Assembly (NCBI GenBank): GCA_035353175.1
Contig: DAOPZC010000015.1
Span: 1-64,000, forward strand
DNA: 64,000 bases
DNA from: DAOPZC01 sp035353175
GTDB lineage: Bacteria; Verrucomicrobiota; Kiritimatiellia; RFP12; UBA1067
Direction: 5' to 3'
Of the stretch, positions 34,229 through 43,107 are shown piece after piece (position 1 is the first letter of the stretch; each line of letters begins with the position of its first letter). The position numbers were made by a program, and so were the translations under genes. Below the pieces are notes generated by a model. That model was not told where the DNA came from, did no database searches, and was given only the letters and a program-made list of their open reading frames with translations.

Positions 34229-35509
34229 TTATGACACTTCCCTGCTAAAAGCGCGGTGGGCGATATCCGTGCGGTATTGCGCGCCGTCGAAACGGATGTG
34301 CCGGACCGCCTCGTAGGCTTGGCCCACAGCGGTTTTGAGATCCTTGCCCAGGGCGGTCACGGCGAGCACGCGGCCGCCGGAGGTCACGGCCGCGCCGTCC
34401 TTGAGGGCTGTGCCCGCGTGAAAGACGATGCTGTCGGAAACTGTCGCGGCGTCTTCAAGGCCGGTGATGGGCGTGCCCTTCTTGTAGGCCCCGGGATAGC
34501 CGCCCGCGGCCATGATCACGGTGGCCGCGACTTCGGGGCGGACCTGAATCAGCGCGTCGTTCAGCGTGCCGTCGATGCAGGCCTGCAGGGCCGGAATCAG
34601 GTCGCCGCCGATGCGCGGCAACACGGCTTCGGTTTCGGGGTCGCCGAAGCGGGCGTTGAACTCCAGCACCTTGATGCCCTGCGGGCCGATCATCAGGCCC
34701 GCATAGAGCACGCCCTTATAGATGATGCCGCGGCGTTTGAGTTCGCGCACGACGGGCAGGATCACGGTGTTCATGATCTCCGGCAGCAACTCAGGCGTCA
34801 CAACGGGGGCGGGCGAATAGGCGCCCATGCCGCCGGTGTTTGGCCCCTGATCGCCGTCGAAGATGCGCTTGTGGTCCTGCGAGGACGGCAGGATCACGGC
34901 GTGCTCGCCATCCACCAGCGCGAGGATCGAGGCCTCTTCGCCTTCAAGGAACTCTTCGATCAGCACCTGCGCGCCGGCTTTTCCGAAGACCGCGTCCACC
35001 AGCATCGAGCGGACTGCGGCGACCGCCTCGTCGCGCGTCTGGGCGATGATCACGCCCTTGCCGGCGGCGAGTCCGTCGGCCTTGATCACCACCGGCAGGG
35101 AGAAGCGGCCCAGCGCGGTCACCGCGGCGGCGGCGTCGTCGAACGACTGCGAGCGCGCGGTCGGCACGCCGGCGGCGTTCATGACCTCTTTGGAAAAGAG
35201 CTTGCTTCCCTCCATGCGGGCGGCGGATTGACAAGGGCCGAAGACGCGCAGCCCCGCGGCGTTGAAGGTGTCCGTGATGCCGAGGCAGAGGGGGCCTTCG
35301 GGGCCCACGACGGTCAGGTCGGGACGATGTTCTTTGGCCCATGCGAGAAGCGCGGGGAGGTCTTCGGCGGAGATGGGCAGGTTTTGGGCAAGGGCCGCCG
35401 TGCCGGCGTTCCCGGGCGCGCAAAACAGGGTGGGACGGCTGGAGTCCTGAGCGAGTCTCCAGACGATGGCATGCTCTCTGCCACCGCCGCCAACGACAAG
35501 AATTTTCAT
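34229..35509 (-). CDS. purD: Phosphoribosylamine-glycine ligase (PurD)
   Basis: 426-residue ATP-grasp enzyme that joins phosphoribosylamine and glycine. Visible landmarks are MKILVVGGGGREHAI at the start, SFDDAAAAV and VVIKADGLAAGKGV near 138-151, SSQDHKRIFDGDQGPNTGGM near 211-230 and LEFNARFGDPETEAVL near 286-301. It is the first gene of a purD-purE operon. No Shine-Dalgarno precedes the ATG; the promoter is so close that the message is probably leaderless. Confidence 0.96.
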   Translation of the reverse strand: MKILVVGGGGREHAIVWRLAQDSSRPTLFCAPGNAGTAALAQNLPISAEDLPALLAWAKEHRPDLTVVGPEGPLCLGITDTFNAAGLRVFGPCQSAARMEGSKLFSKEVMNAAGVPTARSQSFDDAAAAVTALGRFSLPVVIKADGLAAGKGVIIAQTRDEAVAAVRSMLVDAVFGKAGAQVLIEEFLEGEEASILALVDGEHAVILPSSQDHKRIFDGDQGPNTGGMGAYSPAPVVTPELLPEIMNTVILPVVRELKRRGIIYKGVLYAGLMIGPQGIKVLEFNARFGDPETEAVLPRIGGDLIPALQACIDGTLNDALIQVRPEVAATVIMAAGGYPGAYKKGTPITGLEDAATVSDSIVFHAGTALKDGAAVTSGGRVLAVTALGKDLKTAVGQAYEAVRHIRFDGAQYRTDIAHRAFSREVS

Positions 35510-35517
35510 GGGGCGAT

Positions 35518-35546
35518 AATATAAAGAGGGACCGGGACCTTTACAA
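35518..35546 (-). promoter_or_regulatory. Promoter of purD-purE, predicted leaderless
   Basis: On the minus strand, TTGTAA (35541-35546) and TATATT (35518-35523) are 17 bp apart. Only 8 nt separate the -10 from the ATG, which places the transcription start within about 2 nt of the start codon. Confidence 0.6.
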
Positions 35547-35597
35547 GACGGATGTCATGGGCCCTTCCTTTTTTTTATTTCTCTTTTTGCTTTGTCC

Positions 35598-35627
35598 TTG
35601 CATGACGGTGGCTGACGGATGTACAAT
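35598..35627 (+). promoter_or_regulatory. Promoter of the exported-protein run
   Basis: TTGCAT (35598-35603) and TACAAT (35622-35627) are separated by 18 bp. The start site would be near 35634, giving a leader of about 65 nt with GGAGA before the ATG. Confidence 0.55.
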
Positions 35628-35698
35628 CCGGCCACTGATTGGGAAAGATTTCTCTTTTCAAAGAGATGTTCAAAGGTTCTTATACGGAGACAAGCGCT

Positions 35699-37627
35699 AT
35701 GATGTCTACCAAAAAGCGGTTGGGCAAAACCGCCAAGGCGGGAGCGTTATGCGTACTCGCGTTGGCGCTGCAGGGTGACGTGTACGCGGCGGATTCGAGC
35801 GTTCCCCTTGAGTGGAATGTGGCTCCCATGACCAACGGAGCGTATCTCGAATCGTTCGACGCCCTCTTGCCCGGTTGGGCCGGCGCTGTCGGTTTCAGTG
35901 CGGTGACCAACGTGTTCCCCTCGATGGCCGGATCTGCGCTTCCGGTTCGTTCGAACGCGTGGTTCGGTGCGAACGTCAAGGTTCTGCAGCTGGAGACCGG
36001 CGGGGAAGTGGTCTCCAACGCGCTGGCGCATTCGGATGCCTCCGCTGTGACGTTTGGGAGCCAGCCCGTCTATGTGGATCTGCGCATGAAGTTCGACCCG
36101 TTGGTCAATCCGCCGGATCAAGAGCTGCTGGCCAATTCCAAGATGGCGCTGTTCCTGACGTCCGAGGCCCGGCTGGTCGCGGTGCATGCGGACGGGGCGT
36201 CGACGAACGCCGCGCCGCTGGACACCAACAAATGGTATCAGGTCACCGTGCGGTTGGAAGACGGCACGTTCGACGTGCTGCTCAACGATGCCGAGATCTT
36301 CGGCAACTTGACCCTCAAGGCCGTCGGCGCCGCCAACACGCTGGTGTCTGCCAATTTCTATGGCACAGGGCTGGTCGATGACCTTTATGTCAGCCACGGT
36401 AATCCCGCCTATCGGGTGCCGGGGCCGACTGCGCCGATTCCCGATTTGCCGTCCGACGGGGCGAACCCGCCGACCGACGAGCAGCAGACCATGATCAACG
36501 CGTGGCTGAACGGGTACCCCGCGGTCACGAAACTCAGCCTGACCCAAGACGAGCTCAGCACGGCGTACCTGTTGGGCGATTTGAACGTCGAGGACGGAAC
36601 CAACGGCGTGGCCGGCGCCTACTCGTTCGGCATTTCGAAGATCGAAATGGTTTCGCCGACCAACCTGAATCTGACGGCCGCTTTGAAAGTCAACAACGCG
36701 GACAAATCCGGTTCGATCAACGGCCGAATTCAGATCTACGGAAAAACCGAGATTGACGGTGTCTGGACGCTTTTGGAGGGCGCGATCACGCCGCTGTTCG
36801 CGAATTTCGTGAACGGCGAGGCGACGTACAACTATCAGATCCCGAATCCCCCGGCCGGCACGATCATCTATGAGGAGGATTTCGACGGCATCGAGACCAG
36901 CAACACGGGTGACTCGCTGAATGCGGTCGGTTGGACGCTGAGTGAGCAGTTCACGAAAAGCAGCGCGCGCTATGCCATTAGCAACGGAAAGCTTTTTATC
37001 GACAACCTTGATCTCGCTAACCACACCTCGACCGATTCCTATGCCGTCGTCAAGTCAAGCGATTTCATGAAGACGTATTGCACGAACGATTACACCTATC
37101 AGTACGATGTCACCTATCGGGGTGCATCGGGAACGAGCCCATCGGATTCCGGCTCGAGGTATGTGTCTCTGCTTTGCAACTACACCGGCACGAACGTCTA
37201 CAACACGGCTGATCTCCGCTACGCCGGTAACGGTTACAATCAGGCGCGTTTCGGTGGCAGTTGGCCTCATTATGACGAAAGCGGCGCGCTCAATGCGACA
37301 GGTGCAAATTCCATGTTGTACAAACTGTTCGGCGAGCCTTTCGTGTCCTCAAGTGTAACGACGAACGCCCTGAAAAACAGGACCTGTACCATCCGCGTGG
37401 AAATGTCCATGCAGAACGGTCCAACCGTCTATGTCAATGGCCTGAAGGTTTCGGAGATGACGATCAATCAGGCGAACTGGACGGCTACGAAAGCTAACGG
37501 TAACTATGCGATCTGTTTCAAGCCGTCGCGCGACATTAAGGCCGAAATCGACAACATCAAGGTCTGGACCGGTTGCGGCGTGGAGCCCGGCGGGTATCGC
37601 TTCTTCAAGCCTGTGATCGTCCCCTAA
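35699..37627 (+). CDS. Exported protein with LamG-like segments, function unknown
   Basis: 642 residues from ATG 35699 (a second ATG follows at once); GGAGA lies 9 nt upstream. A Sec signal ends near VYAADSS (about residue 32). Residues about 40-230 look like a LamG/laminin-type jelly roll (DLRMKFDPLVN, NKWYQVTVRLEDGTFDVLLND). A proline-rich linker follows near 240-260, and a second jelly-roll-like module at about 400-625 (EEDFDGIETSNTGDSL, YAICFKPSRDIKAEIDNIKV). The last residues, GYRFFKPVIVP, resemble the tail of the next gene's product. It is probably a surface or stalk-like protein; I do not recognise a specific family. Confidence 0.75.
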   Translation: MMSTKKRLGKTAKAGALCVLALALQGDVYAADSSVPLEWNVAPMTNGAYLESFDALLPGWAGAVGFSAVTNVFPSMAGSALPVRSNAWFGANVKVLQLETGGEVVSNALAHSDASAVTFGSQPVYVDLRMKFDPLVNPPDQELLANSKMALFLTSEARLVAVHADGASTNAAPLDTNKWYQVTVRLEDGTFDVLLNDAEIFGNLTLKAVGAANTLVSANFYGTGLVDDLYVSHGNPAYRVPGPTAPIPDLPSDGANPPTDEQQTMINAWLNGYPAVTKLSLTQDELSTAYLLGDLNVEDGTNGVAGAYSFGISKIEMVSPTNLNLTAALKVNNADKSGSINGRIQIYGKTEIDGVWTLLEGAITPLFANFVNGEATYNYQIPNPPAGTIIYEEDFDGIETSNTGDSLNAVGWTLSEQFTKSSARYAISNGKLFIDNLDLANHTSTDSYAVVKSSDFMKTYCTNDYTYQYDVTYRGASGTSPSDSGSRYVSLLCNYTGTNVYNTADLRYAGNGYNQARFGGSWPHYDESGALNATGANSMLYKLFGEPFVSSSVTTNALKNRTCTIRVEMSMQNGPTVYVNGLKVSEMTINQANWTATKANGNYAICFKPSRDIKAEIDNIKVWTGCGVEPGGYRFFKPVIVP

Positions 37628-37649
37628 GGCCTTCTAAGGAGATATGGAA

Positions 37650-38417
37650 ATGAAAAAGACACTTTCACTGGTTAGCGGGCTTTTGTTGGCGGCGTCGGTT
37701 TTTGGAGCGGACGGGTTGGAGCAGTTGACCCTTGCCATCTCGACCCCCGGGCCTGACACCTACGCGGACGGTTCGCCGGTCCTTGTGGGCGAGACCTATC
37801 TCTTGATCTACGTCAAGGCGGGAGCGACCTTTCAGGGGCTGTATACGGACGGAACGCTGGTGGACCCCGAAAACAACAAGATCGCGATCAAAGCGTTTGC
37901 GGTCGAAGGGGCCAAGTGCGGCTACACGCCGATTCAGTATCCGGCGGCGCTGTTCCCGGAGGGCGGCTCGTGGGTCGTCGTGGTGCTCGACACGCGCACC
38001 GCCGACGGGGCGGTCGGCGGTTTGGTGGCTGGGTTGGGGTCCGGCGTGACAACCGGCGCGGCCTCCGCGCAGTCCACCAGTTTGAACGCGGTGGGCGGGG
38101 CCGGAACGGCGGCGCTGAATGCCTCTGCGCAGACGCTGGCGTTTGCCGATGTGCCTGCGCCGGAGATCACCGCGGTGCGGCCGAACGGCGGCGCAGTCGA
38201 CGTCCGGTTCAAGAATTTTTCTGAAAAGGCCCTTTACGAGGTGCAGAGCGCCACGGATCTCGCGGGGGAGTGGCAGACGGTCGCCACGCGCGTTCAGGCC
38301 ACGGCTCTGAATGTCGTTCAGGGCGCGAATGGCGCGGAATTGCCGGCCACCGTGCAGGTGCCGGCCACCGACACCGTGCGCTTCTTCAAGGTGATTGTGC
38401 CGAACTCGGCGAAGTGA
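37650..38417 (+). CDS. Exported protein of unknown function with C-terminal Ig-like tail
   Basis: 255 residues from ATG 37650, which is 8 nt from AAGGAG; the ATG at 37644 is too close. A Sec signal (MKKTLSLVSGLLLAASVFG) is clear. An Ala/Gly/Thr-rich middle (about 130-165) precedes a C-terminal module with YEVQSATDLAGEWQTVATRV and DTVRFFKVIVPN. I associate this ending with exported proteins of Kiritimatiellota/Verrucomicrobiota. Function unknown. It is the second gene of the exported-protein run, 22 bp after the first. Confidence 0.75.
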   Translation: MKKTLSLVSGLLLAASVFGADGLEQLTLAISTPGPDTYADGSPVLVGETYLLIYVKAGATFQGLYTDGTLVDPENNKIAIKAFAVEGAKCGYTPIQYPAALFPEGGSWVVVVLDTRTADGAVGGLVAGLGSGVTTGAASAQSTSLNAVGGAGTAALNASAQTLAFADVPAPEITAVRPNGGAVDVRFKNFSEKALYEVQSATDLAGEWQTVATRVQATALNVVQGANGAELPATVQVPATDTVRFFKVIVPNSAK

Positions 38418-38442
38418 GCGAGCAAGCCTGAAAGGAAATGCC

Positions 38443-39267
38443 ATGAAAAAACTTTTGATGATCACAGCGGCGTTGGCGGTTGCCGGTTCAATTCGGGCGG
38501 GCATTCAGCCGCTTGAGGGCTCCAATGTCGTCGGTTTCGCGGAGGTCACGGCGCAAGGCGGAAAAAACACCATTATCACCGTGCCGTTCGAGTCGTGTCT
38601 GGGGAACGGTTCGGCGGGGATGTTGAGCGATCTGGTCGCGACCTGCGGGTTGACCGCTCATGCCTCCGATCCCGCGCAAGCCGACCAGTTGGTCGTGTTG
38701 ACGACCAACGGTGCCACGCAGGTCTATTATTATTATTACAACGATGCCGAGGATGGCTGGACTCCGATCACGTCGGCAATGCTGATGCCGGACGGGTCGA
38801 GCCAGGCGCTGACGCCGCCCGCCGCCACCAATTTCCCGGTTGCGCGCGGTCTGGGTTTTTGGGTCAAGCGGATGGCCAGCACGGCTTCAACCCTCTATGT
38901 CAAGGGACAGGTTTCTTCCGCCAAGCAGGCCACGCCGATCAGCGCGGGCCTCAACCTGATCGGATACGGGGCTGTCGAGCCGTTCGCGCTCAACGGTGTC
39001 GACTGGACCGGCGCCTATGGTACCGGCGGCATCAGTTCGACGACGGACCGGATTCTGGTGGGGAACGGAGATGGCACGTATACGACGTACTACTATTACA
39101 TCAAGAAAGACGGCGGTTCTTCGTATTACGACCAGTTCACAAACAAATGGGTCAAGTCAACGTCGACGGGACCCGCGTTGCCCTCTTCGACGATCCCTGC
39201 AGGACAGGGGTTCTGGTATCACCGCCGGGGGGCCGGCGGCTTCACGTTCCGTCCGGACGGACAATAG
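38443..39267 (+). CDS. Exported Tyr-rich repeat protein (possibly TIGR02597-like)
   Basis: 274 residues from ATG 38443 with AAAGGA upstream; the frame to the left overlaps the previous gene and is rejected. A Sec signal ends near SIRAG. The mature part contains two similar halves: GATQVYYYYYNDAEDGWTP near 85-103 and GTYTTYYYYIKKDGGSSYY near 208-226, each followed by a GLGFWVKR or GQGFWYHRR segment. This arrangement recalls the verrucomicrobial paralogous family TIGR02597, from memory and not checked. Role unknown; probably extracellular. Confidence 0.72.
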   Translation: MKKLLMITAALAVAGSIRAGIQPLEGSNVVGFAEVTAQGGKNTIITVPFESCLGNGSAGMLSDLVATCGLTAHASDPAQADQLVVLTTNGATQVYYYYYNDAEDGWTPITSAMLMPDGSSQALTPPAATNFPVARGLGFWVKRMASTASTLYVKGQVSSAKQATPISAGLNLIGYGAVEPFALNGVDWTGAYGTGGISSTTDRILVGNGDGTYTTYYYYIKKDGGSSYYDQFTNKWVKSTSTGPALPSSTIPAGQGFWYHRRGAGGFTFRPDGQ

Positions 39268-39283
39268 GAGGCAAAGGTTTACC

Positions 39284-39787
39284 ATGAAAAAATCAGTGTT
39301 GATTGCGCTTTTATTGACCGTGGGCAGCGTGATGACCTCGCAGGCGGTTGTGATCGGCTGGGCGGCTGAGGGATTGCCGTCCGGAACCGGGTACGCCCGG
39401 CTCGTTTATGTGGCCGACGGCTCAACGCCGGTTCTTACGGACGGGACTTGGTCCAGCGGCGTCGAGTTCATCAGCGAGCACGTCAGCGGTGCCGCGATTG
39501 ACGGGACCACGCTGTATCCGCAGGAGTCGACGGACGGGACCCCGCGCGGCGCCGGCGCCTATTTCGTGGTGCTGTTCGATAGCGCGTACGCGAACTATAC
39601 GGTCAGTACGACATCCATAACTTGGATGGATGCCGCTTCAATCAGCACGAGTGATTTTGATCCCATCACCGGGTACTTCACGCCGAATTCTTTCGACGAT
39701 TGGGCGCTGATTCCTGAGCCGAGCGTGGCCACATTGCTGGCGATTGGTGCGGCGGTGGCGGCGTTGAGGCGCAGAAAACACGTGTAA
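39284..39787 (+). CDS. PEP-CTERM sorted exported protein
   Basis: 167 residues from ATG 39284 (AGGAGG upstream). A Sec signal ends near SQAVV. The C-terminus is a canonical PEP-CTERM signal: IPEPSVATLLAIGAAVAALR followed by RRKHV, i.e. a PEP motif, a membrane helix and a basic tail. Such proteins are processed by exosortase and often placed on the surface or in exopolysaccharide. No exosortase gene is in the window. The 125-residue mature part is not recognised. It is translationally close to the DUF2723/TPR gene (9 bp). Confidence 0.85.
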   Translation: MKKSVLIALLLTVGSVMTSQAVVIGWAAEGLPSGTGYARLVYVADGSTPVLTDGTWSSGVEFISEHVSGAAIDGTTLYPQESTDGTPRGAGAYFVVLFDSAYANYTVSTTSITWMDAASISTSDFDPITGYFTPNSFDDWALIPEPSVATLLAIGAAVAALRRRKHV

Positions 39788-39796
39788 GATTTTCCT

Positions 39797-42700
39797 ATGC
39801 TGTTTCTGACGTTTCGTCCGATTACGCGTGGCCGGTTGCGTCGGTCGCGCGTTTTCTTTTTGGTCCTTTTTCTGGGGGCTTTGGCGTTCTACGGCCTAAC
39901 CGTGGCGGCCGATGCTTTTCCCGGAGACAGCGCGGCATGGATCGCGTGGGCGGCGGGTCTGGATGTGCGGGAGGTGCCGACCCATCCGCTGCTGACGGCG
40001 CTGGGTCACTGGGCGGCCGGACTCCCGTGTTTTTCCCTCGCGATGCGGCTGAATGCGCTGGCCGTGGTGGCCGGAGCCGTGGCGGTGGCGTTTGTCTTCA
40101 AGATCGTCTGGTTCCTTGTTTTCGAATTGATGCGTGAGGAGTCCGCGGCTGCGCACGCTTCGAGGAACGCGACGTTCGGCGGTATTGTGGCCGCTTTTGC
40201 GGTGGCTGTCAGCCTTCCGTTCTGGCATGCGGCCACCCGATTCCGCCCAGAGATCTTCGATGTCGCCTTTCTGTTGGCGTGCGCTCATCTTCTGACCGTT
40301 TACGCACGGTCTCAAAACCTGCTTTGGCTACTCCTGTTCGGCGTGCTCTATGGGGCCGGTGTCGCGGAATCGCCGCTCTTTATCGTCGCCGCTCCGATGA
40401 TGGCCGTCTTCGCCGTCATCACTGAATGGAAACTCTCCTGGTGCCGCATCGGCCGTTTGTTCGCTTCGGCTTGGCTTTCGCTGGCTGTGCTGGCGGGCGT
40501 CTATTACCTGTCGGCGCGGACTTTTGCCCTCGCGCACGATGAGACGCCGACGCTTCGGGCGCTCTTCCACATTGTGGTGCAGGTGTGGAGAGATCAGTTC
40601 GACGTGATCTCGAAGTTGGTGCCGCAACGGCTATGGCTGCCGGTCGTTGTCCTGGGCGTCGGTTCCGCGGGCCTGTCGTTTTTTGCCGCGTTCAAGACGT
40701 TGGATAATCGTCGGTCGTGGAGCCTTTTTATCCTGAGTGCGCTGCTGACGGTGTTCGCGATTCTTCTGTTGTTCAATGCGCCTTTCTCTCCGTGGGGGGT
40801 GCTGGTTCCAAAAGGCGTTGTCCCCGTCGCCACGTATGCGTTGGCGGGGATGGGGATCGGGCTGCTGGCGGCTTCGTGGCGGGCGTTGGCGGTGCTCAAC
40901 GACCCCTTGGATGTCGATTATCCGGATGACGCGGAGGAGGCTGCGGGTGCGGAGGTCGCCTTGTCCGCTGCGCCTTCCCCCGCCATTTTTGCGGCCAGCC
41001 GGGGAACGGGATTGTTGGTGGTGCCGGCACTGCTCGTGTTGATGGCCGTGTCGGCCATTTTGAACGTCCGGCGGTTTTATGCCGATGACGGCGCCTTCGC
41101 GGACCGTGCGGCGGATGTCGTGCTGGACGGGCTGCAAGGGCGGACATGGGTGGTTTCGAACGGCATGATCGATCCCAATCTGCTGATCCGCGCGCACGAG
41201 CGCGGAACGGCGATCCATCTGCTTTGCCCGTACCGTGCGCAGGAAAAGAACTATACGGCGCATGTCCTGCGGGCGATGAGGTCTGATGCGACTTTTTCCG
41301 AGAACGATAAGCTTCGGGCAGGAAGTCTGATCGCCTTCAACTTCCATTTGTTCATCGACGACTTGTTCGCCATGGATGAGGCCATCGGCAAGAAGGCCGT
41401 GTGCATGGGATTGCCGGACATCTGGTACGGGGCGGGTGCCGTGCCGGTGCCGGAGCGGTTGTTCTTCGGCTGCGCCAAGAATGCTGACGAGTTGAAAGGT
41501 CGCGACCTGTTAACGGCTCACAAGACTTTATGGGATGCATGGGCGCCGTTTCTGGACGCCGGCGATGGCGCTCCGAGCCAGCTGTCCTATCGGCACCGCG
41601 TCGCGCTGCGGCGGCACTTCGCTTTTTTGGCGAACAATCTCGGCGTGACCTTGGACGACATCGGCCGGCCCGAGCAGGCGTTCGAATCCTATCAGAAAGC
41701 GCGTGCGATCTTCCCCGACAACATCAGCGCCCTACTCAACGTGTTCGACATGCTGTCGCGCGGCTACCATCCGGAGTTGAAGGATGCGGTTGAAAGACTT
41801 CTGCGCCAGAAGGTCGCGAATCCCCGCGACCGCTATCCGCTCTGGTCGCTGAGCAGGTATTACGGCTATGTGCGCAATTACGAAGTGTTCGTGAAGATGG
41901 GGTGGTCGTGGGCTTTGTCCAGCAGCCCGAGCTCCGTTCTGGCCGGTTTGCGCAACGCCTATTCGCTGCAGCAGGACGATGAGAAACGGGGGGCGCTGAC
42001 GGCCATGATGGCGTCGATCTACGAGATGCGCGGCGATTATCAGCTCAGCGCGTCCGAATACCGGAAAACGCTTCAGCGTGACCCGAAGAACACGTTCGCG
42101 ATTTCGGGCCTGACCCGCCTGGCGCTCCAGCAGAGCGTGGTCGATGACGCGCGTAAGATCCTCGAAGCGGGCGAAGCCGCCGGCGCGTCGAAACGACAGC
42201 TCAGACAGGACTGGGCCGCGCTCTATCTGGTCGCCGGCGACTTGCCGCGGGCCCGCGTGGTGCTGCAGGAGATCTGCGAAGAACCGGACGCCTCGCCGAT
42301 GGCGCTGGCGATGCTGGCGATGGTGATGATTGAACAGCAGGACGTGGCGGCCGTCGAGTCCAAGGTTTTGCCGAGGCTGTCCAAAACCGCCGAGGGCAAG
42401 AATGCCTATTTCGTCCAGGTGATTCAGGGGCGGGTCTGGCAAAGCAAAGGCAAAGCCGGATACAAGAATGCGAGGCTCTGTTTTCAGCGCGCCGCGTTGA
42501 TCCGGCCCGATGTGCAGGCATTGTCGGACGTCTTGTTGATGTTCGATGTCCTGCTGGAGGATCAGAAATCCGCCGAAGCCCATGCGCTGTCGATCCTGCG
42601 GCAGCGGCCGGACCAGCCGTACGCGAACTTCATCATGGGGTCGATCCGTCTGGAGCAGGGTCTGTACGGGGATGCGGAGACCTATCTGCGGCGCAGCGCG

Positions 42701-43090
42701 AACGGCGCCGCGCCAACGCTGGCCGCGCTCAACAACTATGCCCAAGTCCTCTGTCGCATCCGCAAATTGGAAGAGGCTGAGAAGGTCGCCCGACGGGCGG
42801 TTGAATTTTCGGCCGACCGTTACGAGGGATGGGCCACGCTGGCTTTCGTGCTTGCCGAAAAAGGGGATCCCGAGCATGCGGCAGAGTCGCTCGCGAAAGC
42901 CAGAAAGGCGAATGACCAGGACACGCGGTTGTATCTGGTGGACGCGTTGATCGCCGTCAAGCGAGGTGATCCTGATGCGGCCGAAAAGGCCCTCTCCTCG
43001 GTCGGAGGGGAATCGGAGCTTTCGGTGGCGGACCGGCGTGAATGGACGGGACTGCACGAGGAGATTGCACGTCTGCGCCGCGCGAAATAG
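39797..43090 (+). CDS. Polytopic DUF2723-like membrane protein with C-terminal TPR repeats
   Basis: 1097 residues with no Shine-Dalgarno, 9 bp after the PEP-CTERM gene, so probably translationally coupled. Residues about 15-420 contain roughly ten membrane helices. The early loop PGDSAAWIAWAAGLDVREVP (about 42-61) followed by THPLL resembles DUF2723, a GT-C-type glycosyltransferase group related to TMEM260 O-mannosyltransferases. Residues about 610-1090 are a run of TPR repeats (LGVTLDDIGRPEQAFESYQK, QLSASEYRKTLQRDPKNTFA, LRQRPDQPYANFIMGSIRLE). It may glycosylate exported proteins such as its neighbours, which is an inference. Confidence 0.78.
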   Translation: MLFLTFRPITRGRLRRSRVFFLVLFLGALAFYGLTVAADAFPGDSAAWIAWAAGLDVREVPTHPLLTALGHWAAGLPCFSLAMRLNALAVVAGAVAVAFVFKIVWFLVFELMREESAAAHASRNATFGGIVAAFAVAVSLPFWHAATRFRPEIFDVAFLLACAHLLTVYARSQNLLWLLLFGVLYGAGVAESPLFIVAAPMMAVFAVITEWKLSWCRIGRLFASAWLSLAVLAGVYYLSARTFALAHDETPTLRALFHIVVQVWRDQFDVISKLVPQRLWLPVVVLGVGSAGLSFFAAFKTLDNRRSWSLFILSALLTVFAILLLFNAPFSPWGVLVPKGVVPVATYALAGMGIGLLAASWRALAVLNDPLDVDYPDDAEEAAGAEVALSAAPSPAIFAASRGTGLLVVPALLVLMAVSAILNVRRFYADDGAFADRAADVVLDGLQGRTWVVSNGMIDPNLLIRAHERGTAIHLLCPYRAQEKNYTAHVLRAMRSDATFSENDKLRAGSLIAFNFHLFIDDLFAMDEAIGKKAVCMGLPDIWYGAGAVPVPERLFFGCAKNADELKGRDLLTAHKTLWDAWAPFLDAGDGAPSQLSYRHRVALRRHFAFLANNLGVTLDDIGRPEQAFESYQKARAIFPDNISALLNVFDMLSRGYHPELKDAVERLLRQKVANPRDRYPLWSLSRYYGYVRNYEVFVKMGWSWALSSSPSSVLAGLRNAYSLQQDDEKRGALTAMMASIYEMRGDYQLSASEYRKTLQRDPKNTFAISGLTRLALQQSVVDDARKILEAGEAAGASKRQLRQDWAALYLVAGDLPRARVVLQEICEEPDASPMALAMLAMVMIEQQDVAAVESKVLPRLSKTAEGKNAYFVQVIQGRVWQSKGKAGYKNARLCFQRAALIRPDVQALSDVLLMFDVLLEDQKSAEAHALSILRQRPDQPYANFIMGSIRLEQGLYGDAETYLRRSANGAAPTLAALNNYAQVLCRIRKLEEAEKVARRAVEFSADRYEGWATLAFVLAEKGDPEHAAESLAKARKANDQDTRLYLVDALIAVKRGDPDAAEKALSSVGGESELSVADRREWTGLHEEIARLRRAK

Positions 43091-43107
43091 CCGTGTGAGG
43101 GAAGTAT

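Noticed and set aside
35510..35700. Purine riboswitch upstream of purD
   Set aside because: The predicted transcript has essentially no leader, so there is no room for an aptamer.
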